DNA of 64,000 bases from Prochlorococcus sp. AG-459-D04 (lineage in GTDB: Bacteria > Cyanobacteriota > Cyanobacteriia > PCC-6307 > Cyanobiaceae): positions 1 to 64,000 of the forward strand of contig QCRA01000001.1 in the NCBI GenBank assembly GCA_003212035.1. The letters run 5' to 3'. The position numbers were made by a program, and so were the translations under genes. The first letter of the stretch is position 1; each line of letters begins with the position of its first letter. A model generated the notes under the pieces. It was given only the letters and a program-made list of their open reading frames with translations, did no database searches and was not told the origin of the DNA. Shown here one piece after another: positions 1 through 7,222 of the stretch.

Positions 1-74
1 CTGCTAATTTTTTTTTTAAAAGGAAAAGTTATACAAAAAACAATAAACAAATTATTTTTTTTTAACTTTTTATC

Positions 75-458
75 CTAAAACATTTTCGATTTTAGTAAAT
101 CAACTCTTTTTTGGTTTACTCCCAAATCACTTTCTCCAACTCTTGATTCTGATCTTATTGATAAGATGTTTGATTCAGGTAGAAAGGATACTTCTAAATC
201 GTCTATATATTTCATCCATTTACTAGTTGCCTCAGCATGAAGATAATCGCCATCAATTTCTACAATTTCAGTTCTTGGAGTGTTTTCGATAAATGTTTTA
301 ATCTCTTCAAAAGGGTTCTCAATATTCTTAACCTCCCATTCTTCTCGTACACAATGAGCAATCTCTACACAAGGTTTTAGTTCAACATGTGAGGCAAATG
401 ATGAAGAAGGGAATAAAAAGCTTGAAGAAATCAAAATTGCTAAAAAAAGTATTTTCAT
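75..458 (-). CDS. DUF1499 family exported protein
   Basis: A 127-residue protein of unknown biochemical role. Residues 1-22 form a signal peptide (Lys, hydrophobic stretch, Ser-rich region, cleavage near SSFAS). The rest has the DUF1499 pattern: an early Cys pair, a DYLHAE segment, a middle ending in FLPE, then the family hallmark SRVGESDLGVNQKRV near the C-terminus. The mature length of about 105 residues is normal for the family. It starts at ATG and no neighbour on its strand lies close, so it is probably monocistronic. The family assignment is from motif recognition. Confidence 0.8.
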   Translation of the reverse strand: MKILFLAILISSSFLFPSSSFASHVELKPCVEIAHCVREEWEVKNIENPFEEIKTFIENTPRTEIVEIDGDYLHAEATSKWMKYIDDLEVSFLPESNILSIRSESRVGESDLGVNQKRVDLLKSKMF

Positions 459-594
459 TAACAGAAGAATTTATTAACTCATAATCTAACTAATAAAATA
501 ACTAATTTGTAATTACGTATCTCATTATTTATTTTGGGAGAAAGCATATTTGTTTTTACCTTCAGGATTTAATATTTATTTCTTATAATCCAAA

Positions 595-623
595 AAAAAA
601 GATCTCTCAGAAAGAGATCTTTA
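595..623 (-). terminator. Rho-independent terminator-like hairpin
   Basis: The stem GATCTCT / AGAGATC has a 5-nt loop and is extended by A/T pairs. A run of nine A on the plus strand precedes it and reads as a U-run on the minus strand. It could end the minus-strand small RNA transcript or read-through from the right. The plus-strand side lacks a clear U-run. Confidence 0.5.
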
Positions 624-765
624 TAAATTGATTTAAATCAAATGTTTCCATGTTTCCACTGAAATAAATCAATTCCTCCTACACACAATGATAATATCAC
701 ACCAAAATTCTAAAAGTGTAATGCCTGATAGACCTCTATCTTAACTGTCACATCGCGCAAAATAC

Positions 766-840
766 AAAAAAGTACCCAAACATAGCGATCGAGTACTTTT
801 TAAGTTATCAGAAAAAAGTGTGTGAGGAGTTTCTGATCTA
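766..840 (-). ncRNA. Candidate sRNA with the Yfr1 core motif
   Basis: Read on the minus strand, an 8-bp stem (ATCAGAAA / TTTCTGAT, plus positions 807-814 and 830-837) presents a loop containing CTCCTCACACAC. The full 11-nt string ACTCCTCACAC is at 820-830. It is followed by a terminator stem (767-775 with 793-801, AAAAAGTAC / GTACTTTTT) and a U-run. The same 11-mer is the ultraconserved unpaired motif of Yfr1, present elsewhere in this window. An upstream GGAGT (plus-strand complement near 849-853) could pair with the motif and mask it. No ORF overlaps. The 5' end is a guess; expression cannot be judged from sequence. Confidence 0.6.
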
Positions 841-953
841 TTTAATTTACTCCTTAGGCAATTTATAAGGCTACAGTATAAATTACTAATTATTTAAATC
901 TTTCAGAAAAATTGGATATTGATGAAAAATATAATCAAAAAAATAAAAAATTC

Positions 954-1100
954 ATGAAAAGCATTTACAAAAAAATCATTTTTATTATTTCAGCAATCGC
1001 TCTTTTTACAGTAATAGTTGCTGTTGTCAAATATTCGCTTACTTATATTGAAAATAATCCCGAAAAATACTTACCTACACAAAAGAAAGACAGAAATTAA
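954..1100 (+). CDS. Small single-pass membrane protein
   Basis: A 48-residue protein with a basic N-terminus (MKSIYKK) followed by one hydrophobic segment of about 20 residues and a charged tail. I chose the in-frame ATG at 954; a TTG at 912 would add 14 polar residues with no better ribosome-binding site. No family recognised. High-light Prochlorococcus genomes carry many such small membrane proteins, but function is unknown here. Confidence 0.45.
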   Translation: MKSIYKKIIFIISAIALFTVIVAVVKYSLTYIENNPEKYLPTQKKDRN

Positions 1101-1165
1101 GTATAAATTCACTTCAAAAAATCTATAAAGTATCTTAAATATGTGAAACGTAGACAGCTTGAGTC

Positions 1166-1309
1166 ATGAAAATCAAAAATACTTCAGTTCTTAATCAGAA
1201 TAATATTCATTTAAATCAATTTAAAAATATGCATAAATATCAAATACTTGAGAATTACTGGAAGAAAAGAAAGAAAGAATGTGAAAAAAATCTTTCAAAA
1301 TTTTGCTAA
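1166..1309 (+). CDS. Small basic protein (47 aa), hypothetical
   Basis: An ATG-started 47-codon frame ending ten bases before the next gene. The product is polar and basic, with a C-terminal half of the type NYWKKRKKECEKNL and two Cys. There is no signal peptide or membrane segment. Codon use is AT-rich like its neighbours. At this base composition open frames of this length also occur by chance, so conservation in other Prochlorococcus genomes would decide it. Confidence 0.35.
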   Translation: MKIKNTSVLNQNNIHLNQFKNMHKYQILENYWKKRKKECEKNLSKFC

Positions 1310-1318
1310 CCAATACTT

Positions 1319-1567
1319 ATGAATTTTATTTTTTCTTTTTTATTAGCATCTGTTATGTGGGTACAAGTTCCACAGTGGGAAGCTGACTGGTCAAAATGTG
1401 CTGTAGATGTTCCAGATTCATCATGTCACTGGTACGTAGCTGCTCCCGATAATACGTTTGGGGAAGGATTTAATTGGGAAAACGCTCCTTGGTTTGATGC
1501 TAATGGATTACAGGATGTAGCTAAGATTGAGAAAGAATCTGTAGTAGAAAAACTTCAAAATAACTAA
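1319..1567 (+). CDS. Small secreted or membrane-tethered hypothetical protein
   Basis: An 82-residue protein starting at ATG. A short hydrophobic N-terminus (about residues 2-16) looks like a signal sequence or anchor. A Trp-rich body follows (seven Trp, motifs WEADWSKC, CHWYVAAP, FNWENAPWFD) with two Cys, which could form a disulfide outside the cytoplasm. No Pfam-type family recognised; it resembles a lineage-restricted marine cyanobacterial protein. The high Trp content argues that it is a real gene in so AT-rich a genome. Confidence 0.6.
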   Translation: MNFIFSFLLASVMWVQVPQWEADWSKCAVDVPDSSCHWYVAAPDNTFGEGFNWENAPWFDANGLQDVAKIEKESVVEKLQNN

Positions 1568-1651
1568 AGTTTCTATTTCATCAATTAACTTTTAAAAGTA
1601 TTTAAATTTAGTTGCTCAGTGGTTAACTTTATGATTAATTAAAAAATTTTT

Positions 1652-1798
1652 ATGCGTTTCAAAGTAAGTCTTAAAAAAAATGGGAAAGAATTTGATGAAG
1701 TTGTTATAGCTAACAATAAAAAAGAGGCTACGGAAGTAGCTTTAAAAAACAATCCGGAAGCTCAAGCATTAAACTCTGACTGGACATTTAAAATTTAA
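1652..1798 (+). CDS. Small conserved-type hypothetical protein (48 aa)
   Basis: A 48-residue cytoplasmic-type protein, starting MRFKVSLKKNG and ending NSDWTFKI. It looks like a compact beta-beta-alpha-beta fold: a strand, a charged turn, a helix (NNKKEATEVALKNNPEA), then a strand. Its stop codon directly abuts the stop of znuB on the opposite strand. Length, composition and structure-like pattern favour a real gene over a chance frame. Function unknown. Confidence 0.6.
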   Translation: MRFKVSLKKNGKEFDEVVIANNKKEATEVALKNNPEAQALNSDWTFKI

Positions 1799-2584
1799 TT
1801 ATTTGCGATGTTTAGGAATCAAAAGAGATGCGACACAAATAACACTAATTGCGGGCCCTGGTGACAGATTAAAGACTAAAGAGAGAATAAAGCCCAGCAG
1901 AGAGATGAATAATCCAAAAAATGAAGATTTCATCATTGCAATTCTTAAACTTTGAGCCTTATTTAGCCCTAAGAGAGTTGGGGTAGAAAGAAGAGCAATA
2001 ACAAGAATTACTCCCACTGCTGACATTGAACTGACAATTACTAATGCTGTTGTAAAACTAAGCGCAAGATTTAATAAAGAAACATTTATACCACTCGCAG
2101 ATGCACCTTCTGGATCTAGTCCAACGTAAACAACCTTTTCATATCCAAAAGTTATCAAGATCATAAATACTAAAAATGCAATTATTGTTCTAATTAAATC
2201 CCCAAAATTTGCTGTCAATAAATCGCCAAATAATACTGCTTCCAAATCAATCCTTATTCCAAGTAGAGGAATAATAAGTACTCCAAAACCAAGCATTCCA
2301 GCGAGAATAGTGTTCATAACTGCTTCATAATTTTCACTTTTTCTATTAGTTAAACTTTCAGCAATTACAGAGCCTAAAAGACCACTTATAACACCACCAA
2401 TTGAGGGGTGAATTCCAAGCGCTAATGCGAGAGCAAGTCCAGGCAACACACAATGAGAGATCAAATTAACTTGTAATAATCTTTTATGAGTAATTAATAC
2501 AGTTCCCATTGCTGGACATAAGATCCCTGAAAAAATAGTTATTATTAATGGAACAGTCCACCAGTTGTTATTAATAAAAGACAT
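1799..2584 (-). CDS. znuB: Zinc ABC transporter permease ZnuB
   Basis: A 261-residue integral membrane protein of the metal ABC-3 permease family, which carries Zn(II) (or Mn/Fe) across the inner membrane. It has about eight hydrophobic segments, an early Gly/Pro-rich cytoplasmic region (GILCPAMGTVL) and the family loop with YVGLDPEGASASG. Zinc specificity is inferred from the zur, znuC and znuA neighbours. It faces zur head to head (57 bp between start codons). It is separated from znuC on its own strand only by zur, which lies antisense in the gap, so a znuC-znuB transcript would read zur in antisense. Confidence 0.88.
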   Translation of the reverse strand: MSFINNNWWTVPLIITIFSGILCPAMGTVLITHKRLLQVNLISHCVLPGLALALALGIHPSIGGVISGLLGSVIAESLTNRKSENYEAVMNTILAGMLGFGVLIIPLLGIRIDLEAVLFGDLLTANFGDLIRTIIAFLVFMILITFGYEKVVYVGLDPEGASASGINVSLLNLALSFTTALVIVSSMSAVGVILVIALLSTPTLLGLNKAQSLRIAMMKSSFFGLFISLLGFILSLVFNLSPGPAISVICVASLLIPKHRK

Positions 2585-2640
2585 TATTCGAATGATTCGG
2601 TATGATCAGAATTACGGGCCATAAAAAGATCTCGAAAACA

Positions 2641-3036
2641 ATGGTAACTAAGTCTGACATTACCAAAAGACAAGAACAACTTCTTGAAGAACTGAATAAC
2701 TGTGATGATGAATTGAGCGGACAAGAGTTGCATAGGCAGCTGATGACTAAAGGTAAATCTATGGGTTTGACAACTGTTTATAGAAATCTGCAAATCTTGA
2801 TAAAACATGGTTTAATTCGTTCTAGACATCTCCCAAATGGAGAAGTTCTTTATACTCCCGTTGATAGAGATATTCATCATTTGACCTGTGTTCAATGCGG
2901 AGAAACTTCGAAAATGGAAGGTTGTCCTGTTAAAGATATTCAAACGCCAAAAAAAAATCCCAAAAAGTTTCAACTTTTGTTTCATACACTCGAATATTTT
3001 GGACTTTGCCAAAACTGTTATCAAGCTCAAAATTAA
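2641..3036 (+). CDS. zur: Fur-family zinc-responsive regulator Zur
   Basis: A 131-residue Fur-superfamily repressor. The N-terminal winged helix includes LTTVYRNLQIL (recognition helix). The dimerisation domain has DIHHLTCVQCGE with CxxC and a C-terminal CQNC, the structural Zn site. I chose the ATG at 2641 because an earlier in-frame ATG at 2602 would add 13 non-conserved residues and leave almost no promoter space against znuB. Assignment to Zur rather than Fur or PerR rests on the zinc-uptake neighbours. The gene lies antisense between znuC and znuB and ends 26 bp from the znuC stop. Confidence 0.85.
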   Translation: MVTKSDITKRQEQLLEELNNCDDELSGQELHRQLMTKGKSMGLTTVYRNLQILIKHGLIRSRHLPNGEVLYTPVDRDIHHLTCVQCGETSKMEGCPVKDIQTPKKNPKKFQLLFHTLEYFGLCQNCYQAQN

Positions 3037-3062
3037 GAGAGAAAATTTTCTAAACATGGAAA

Positions 3063-3818
3063 TTATTTTTTGATAGAGCTAATATTTATTGCCTCTAATT
3101 TATCTTTTATTGAATCGGGACTACCAACTGCTAAAACAGCTTTATCAAGAACTATTACTTGATCGTAATTATTAAGAGACTCGCCCCAATCATGGCTACT
3201 CACAACTAAAGAAAGACCTACATCCGCAAGTTGACGAACAATTTTTAGAAAATCCTCTTTTGCAGGAGGATCCAAAGCCGCGCAAGGTTCGTCAAGAAGA
3301 AAGATTTTTGCAGGAGACATAAGAGTCTTTGCCAATAGAGCTCTTTGCTGTTGACCTCCAGAAAGAGAATCAAGTCTTCTATTAGCTAAATTAGCAATGC
3401 CAACCCTTTGCATTGTCGCCTCTAATTCGCAACATTTATTAATCCATGCATTAGGATATGCGAGAAGTGTTTTGATTTGAAAAGGAGTATTGCTTTTAGA
3501 TTTTGAATACTTTATTTGCCCAAGAGATACCAATTTTTCTACTGTAATTGGAAACTTCCAATTCATGGAACTTCTTTGGGGCATAAGAGCGACAAGGGAT
3601 CTAGATCTATGTAAGTTCTCACCATCAATTTTTATTTCGCCTTTATCTGGAGCATTCTGTCCTTGCAATATTTTTAATAAAGTAGATTTACCCGCACCGT
3701 TTGGACCAACTAGCGCTGTGAGAGTTCCAGGTTTGATCTCAACCGATACCTTATTTAAAGCTGGCTTACTTTTTTTAGTGTAGGAATAGGTTAAATTTTC
3801 AGCGACTAAAGTAGCCAT
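3063..3818 (-). CDS. znuC: Zinc ABC transporter ATPase ZnuC
   Basis: A 251-residue ABC ATPase energising zinc import with ZnuB and ZnuA. It has Walker A GPNGAGKS, a Q-loop near LMPQRSSMNW, signature LSGGQQQR, Walker B IFLLDEP and switch His in SSHDWG, all intact. It reads divergently from znuA, and the 130-bp gap contains the palindrome at 3915-3929, so the two may share a Zur operator. It ends convergently with zur. In most bacteria znuC and znuB are adjacent or overlapping; here zur is inserted antisense between them. Confidence 0.9.
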   Translation of the reverse strand: MATLVAENLTYSYTKKSKPALNKVSVEIKPGTLTALVGPNGAGKSTLLKILQGQNAPDKGEIKIDGENLHRSRSLVALMPQRSSMNWKFPITVEKLVSLGQIKYSKSKSNTPFQIKTLLAYPNAWINKCCELEATMQRVGIANLANRRLDSLSGGQQQRALLAKTLMSPAKIFLLDEPCAALDPPAKEDFLKIVRQLADVGLSLVVSSHDWGESLNNYDQVIVLDKAVLAVGSPDSIKDKLEAINISSIKK

Positions 3819-3914
3819 TAATCAATATTTTAAAGTCATTTAATAAGCTTAACAATATTATAACTTCGTATTATTTTCATAACATTTAATACTTTTAGTT
3901 GTCATCAAAAATGG

Positions 3915-3929
3915 AAATGATTATCATTT
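3915..3929. promoter_or_regulatory. Zur/Fur-type operator palindrome
   Basis: A perfect 7-1-7 inverted repeat, AAATGAT-T-ATCATTT, matching the core of Zur and Fur boxes. It lies 21 bp upstream of the chosen znuA start and about 97 bp upstream of znuC on the other strand. Position next to zinc-uptake genes and close to zur favours Zur. It nearly touches an alternative znuA ATG at 3933, which is one reason to prefer the start at 3951. Confidence 0.75.
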
Positions 3930-3950
3930 TTTATGTATTTAATTTTTTTT

Positions 3951-5789
3951 ATGTCAATTTTTAAAAGACTCTTAACAAATAAAACAACTGCAAGTAAGTC
4001 AATTATTAAAAATTCTGTTATCGCTGGAACGATTATATTTTCTGGTTTTGGGCAGGATGTCATGGCTAAAGGAAAATCATATGTAGCAGTAGAACCGCTA
4101 GTTTGTGATTTAGTTAAATCAATTGCATTACCTTCCGATGAAGTTACATGCTTAGTAGATAGAAAACAGGATGTTCATGACTTAAAGATCAATCCAAGGC
4201 AAGCTCAATTATTAAATAGCGCAGACAAAGTTTTCACTCTAGGTAAAGAAATGACTCCCACTATGAAAAACTGGGAAGATAAGTCAAATACTGTTGTGGT
4301 TGGTGTTAGTGCCATCGAAGTTGATAATCCTTCTAGTGAAGAGGGAGGAGCTTTTGAATGGGCTGGTCTTTTTGAACTTTCAGCAGGAAACTACAAATGG
4401 TCATTTGCGAAGGTTGATGGTGAATATGCAGACCCTGCTATGAAAATGGTCATTCTTGAATCAGATGACATTGAATTATCTGAAGAATTAGCAGAAGATC
4501 TATTGGGATCTGATCAAAATATTGAAAAAAGCAATGATGGTATTCTTTCTGCAAGTGACAAAGCTTACGTTTTAAATTTTGATCAAAAGAAAGATATCAC
4601 GGAATTTAATGTAGAAATCAAAAAAGATGGTAAGTATGCTTTCTTTACAGAACATATGCCTTTTGAATTTGAAGCAGATGAACACTTCTTTAAAGATCTA
4701 GCTAAAAATGATATCGAACCAGTTGCACAAGAACCTGATATGGGTGGCCATAGTGAACATGGCGCAGAAGGCTTTGAATGGGCAGGGACTTTTGATCTTG
4801 AGGAAGGATCATATAAATGGTCATTTGCAAAAGTCGATGGTGAATATGCAGATCCTGCTATGAAAATGGTTATCCTTAAATCTGGCGATATTGAAGAATC
4901 TGAAGAACTTGCTAAAGAACTTTTAGAATCTGATGATTCTATCTACAAAGCTGATAATGATGTTTTAATAGCCAGTTCAAAAGCAATATCACTTAATTTT
5001 GATCAAGGTAAAGAAAGCACAATATTTAATGTAGAAATCAAAAAAGATGGTAAATATACATTCTTCACAGAACATATGCCTTTTGAATTTGAAGCAGATG
5101 AACACTTCTTCAAAGATGTATCCAACAATGATGTAGAGCCTATTGCGCAAGTTCCAGATGAGGGAGACGGGCATCACCACCATCATCATGGACATGGAAG
5201 TTTGGACCCTCATGTATGGCATGATCCAACCAACATTATAAAAATGAGTAAAGTAATCTCAAAAAATCTAAAAAAGGATATCTCTATTTTTAACAGAAAA
5301 GATAGAAAATCCATCAATGAAAGAATTGATTCAACTGAATCTTTACTCAGCGGACTAAATGGATGGATTGTTGCACAGGTCTCAACAATACCTGAGCAAG
5401 ACAGGGTGCTTGTCTCAAAACACAAAGCTATGGATTATTATGGTGCTGCATACGGATTTGAGACAGTTAGTTTACTAGACTTCCTTGGCGATTCATCAAG
5501 CTTAAGACCTGAAAACATTAGTTCAACTTTGAATATGCTTAAGGAAGAAAATGTTAAGGCAATATTTCCAGAACAAATACCAGCTTCTAAGTTATTAAAA
5601 AACTTAAGTAGGCAAAGTTCTGTACCTTTAGCTTCTAATCAAATATTCGTTGATGGTTTAATGATGAAGGGAAATACTATAAGCGTTGCTGTTCACAACA
5701 CTTGTACAATTGTTAATTCATTAGGTGGAAGCTGTGATAAAGAATCTGGCTCCAATCTTGAGTCTGAATGGTACAAACTTTCAGATTAA
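3951..5789 (+). CDS. znuA: Zinc-binding periplasmic protein ZnuA with two inserted domains
   Basis: A 612-residue cluster A-I zinc-binding protein, about twice the usual length. An N-terminal signal region precedes VAVEPLVCDLVKSI. The metal-ligand regions are DVHDLKINP, DPHVWHDP and SKHKAMDYYG, as in ZnuA. The His-rich loop is followed by the third-quarter fold normally. Between the first and second ligand regions sits a large insert: two tandem ~129-residue repeats (residues 135-263 and 275-403, period 140 aa) beginning FEWAG and containing FTEHMPFEFEADEH, then a run HHHHHHGHG. The repeats share about 95 of 129 residues by hand count. Start chosen at ATG 3951, after the operator; ATG 3933 is the alternative. 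Confidence 0.9.
   Translation: MSIFKRLLTNKTTASKSIIKNSVIAGTIIFSGFGQDVMAKGKSYVAVEPLVCDLVKSIALPSDEVTCLVDRKQDVHDLKINPRQAQLLNSADKVFTLGKEMTPTMKNWEDKSNTVVVGVSAIEVDNPSSEEGGAFEWAGLFELSAGNYKWSFAKVDGEYADPAMKMVILESDDIELSEELAEDLLGSDQNIEKSNDGILSASDKAYVLNFDQKKDITEFNVEIKKDGKYAFFTEHMPFEFEADEHFFKDLAKNDIEPVAQEPDMGGHSEHGAEGFEWAGTFDLEEGSYKWSFAKVDGEYADPAMKMVILKSGDIEESEELAKELLESDDSIYKADNDVLIASSKAISLNFDQGKESTIFNVEIKKDGKYTFFTEHMPFEFEADEHFFKDVSNNDVEPIAQVPDEGDGHHHHHHGHGSLDPHVWHDPTNIIKMSKVISKNLKKDISIFNRKDRKSINERIDSTESLLSGLNGWIVAQVSTIPEQDRVLVSKHKAMDYYGAAYGFETVSLLDFLGDSSSLRPENISSTLNMLKEENVKAIFPEQIPASKLLKNLSRQSSVPLASNQIFVDGLMMKGNTISVAVHNTCTIVNSLGGSCDKESGSNLESEWYKLSD
4353..4739 (+). repeat. FEWAG domain, first copy in znuA
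   Basis: Codes for znuA residues 135-263. It is a direct repeat of 4773-5159 with a period of 420 bp. Long nucleotide blocks are identical, above all those coding for VDGEYADPAMKMVIL and TEHMPFEFEADEHFF, while the middle has diverged. This points to tandem duplication followed by selection or gene conversion on the ends. The domain is acidic and its invariant His and Glu residues could bind metal; that role is inference. Confidence 0.9.
4773..5159 (+). repeat. FEWAG domain, second copy in znuA
   Basis: Codes for znuA residues 275-403, separated from copy one by an 11-residue linker with two His and followed by the poly-His loop. Same domain boundaries and invariant motifs as the first copy. 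A diverged third copy lies in the downstream CobW GTPase (residues 221-330). Confidence 0.9.
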
Positions 5790-5866
5790 ATATTTCTAAT
5801 TAAAACGGTTTTCATTTCTTATTATTACTATTATAAGACTATTGTTTATTTAGTAAAAATCAGTAG

Positions 5867-7222
5867 ATGAGCATCAAAGATAAAGTTCCAGTAACGATCC
5901 TTACTGGATTCTTAGGTTCAGGGAAAACTACTTTGCTTAATAGAATATTAAGTGAAGAACATGGTAAAAGAATAGCCGTAATCGAGAATGAATACGGTGA
6001 AGTCGGTATAGATCAAGGACTCGTTATTAATGCGGATGAAGAAGTATTTGAGATGTCAAATGGGTGTATCTGTTGTACCGTTCGCGGAGATTTGATAAGA
6101 GTCCTTGGCAACCTTATGAAAAGAAGAGATAAGTTTGACTATGTATTGGTAGAAACAACGGGCTTGGCAGATCCTGGTCCCGTTGCCCAGACATTTTTCA
6201 TGGATGAAGAAATTAGTTCTGAATTTACTCTAGATGGAATTGTGACTTTAGTTGATGCTGCACATATTGATCAACAATTAGGAAGAAGTGATGAAAGTTC
6301 TGAACAAGTAGCATTTGCTGATGTTTTAGTGCTTAATAAAACAGATTTAGTTTCCTGTGATGAACTAGATACTCTTGAATCGAGATTAAGAGATATGAAT
6401 CGTATGACTCGAATTATTCGAGCCGAGAATGCCCAAGTACCAATAGAAACTGTTTTAAATCTTAGTGCATTTGATCTTGATCAAATTCTTAAACGAAGAC
6501 CAACATTTCTTGAACCAGAATATCCGTTTGAATGGACAGGCGTTTACGATCTTGCTGCAGGTAAGTATGAATTAATGCTCGAAGAGGGTCCCGATCCAGA
6601 AATGTCATTAGTAGCTCTCGCCAACCAAGGTGAGAGTGAAGAGGAACTTAAAGACGGTGCTGAATCCTCCGTAAGACTTTATGCAGAAAAAGCTAATAGT
6701 TTAGCTCCTGGGGATACCATCCCCTTTGGAGAACATATAAATCTCAAATTAGAGGATAAAGGTAATAAATCCTTCATACTGAACACAGAAAAGCCAACAA
6801 AAATTGGCTTATTTACACAGCATACTGCTGAAGAATTCAATATGAAAGTCGTTAAAATTGAAGAAAATAATTCAAAAGAGATTCCATTTAATACTGAAAG
6901 GTTCTGGCAAGCAGAGCACGAACATGATGATGAAGTTGGCTCAATTGCCATTGAGCGTTTTGGAGATGTTGATCCAGAAAAACTAAATACTTGGATGGGA
7001 AGGCTTCTCTCAGAAAAAGGGGTGGATATATTCAGAACTAAAGGTTTCATAAGTTACTCAGGGAACCCAAGGAAAATAGTTTTCCAAGGAGTGCACATGT
7101 TATTTACTGCACAACCTGACAAAGAATGGGGTAACGAACCTCGTAGAAACCAACTTGTTTTTATAGGTAGAAATTTGAACGAGAAAGAGATGCAAGAAGG
7201 CTTTGATAAATGCCTGATTTAG
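5867..7222 (+). CDS. CobW/COG0523 GTPase with inserted FEWTG domain
   Basis: A 451-residue G3E-family P-loop GTPase, in this context probably a zinc metallochaperone. It has P-loop GFLGSGKTT (residues 14-22), the COG0523 metal motif CICC (67-70), a Walker B/ETTGLADP region and guanine motif NKTD (157-160). Normal family members continue directly to the CobW C-terminal domain. Here residues 221-330 are an insert beginning FEWTG, with DPEMSLV and LFTQHTAEEF, aligning with the two repeats in ZnuA. The C-terminal domain resumes at HEHDDEVGSIAIE. Its end overlaps the WD40 gene by 13 bp. Zinc role is inferred from neighbours. Confidence 0.88.
   Translation: MSIKDKVPVTILTGFLGSGKTTLLNRILSEEHGKRIAVIENEYGEVGIDQGLVINADEEVFEMSNGCICCTVRGDLIRVLGNLMKRRDKFDYVLVETTGLADPGPVAQTFFMDEEISSEFTLDGIVTLVDAAHIDQQLGRSDESSEQVAFADVLVLNKTDLVSCDELDTLESRLRDMNRMTRIIRAENAQVPIETVLNLSAFDLDQILKRRPTFLEPEYPFEWTGVYDLAAGKYELMLEEGPDPEMSLVALANQGESEEELKDGAESSVRLYAEKANSLAPGDTIPFGEHINLKLEDKGNKSFILNTEKPTKIGLFTQHTAEEFNMKVVKIEENNSKEIPFNTERFWQAEHEHDDEVGSIAIERFGDVDPEKLNTWMGRLLSEKGVDIFRTKGFISYSGNPRKIVFQGVHMLFTAQPDKEWGNEPRRNQLVFIGRNLNEKEMQEGFDKCLI

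Larger units (their letters stand above)
459..911. other. Gene-poor stretch with hairpins and an sRNA candidate
   Basis: No convincing protein-coding gene on either strand. It holds an AT-flanked hairpin near 595-623 and, at 766-840 on the minus strand, a small RNA candidate with the Yfr1 core motif; both are listed separately. The remainder is AT-rich sequence in which I see nothing else. Confidence 0.6.

Noticed and set aside
2589-2599. Palindrome CGAATGATTCG between znuB and zur as a Zur operator
   Set aside because: It is perfect but short and does not match the TGAT-ATCA core of the other boxes in this window.
3041-3052. AGAAAATTTTCT palindrome between zur and znuC stops
   Set aside because: Self-complementary A/T-rich sequence without a loop or U-run; not a credible bidirectional terminator.
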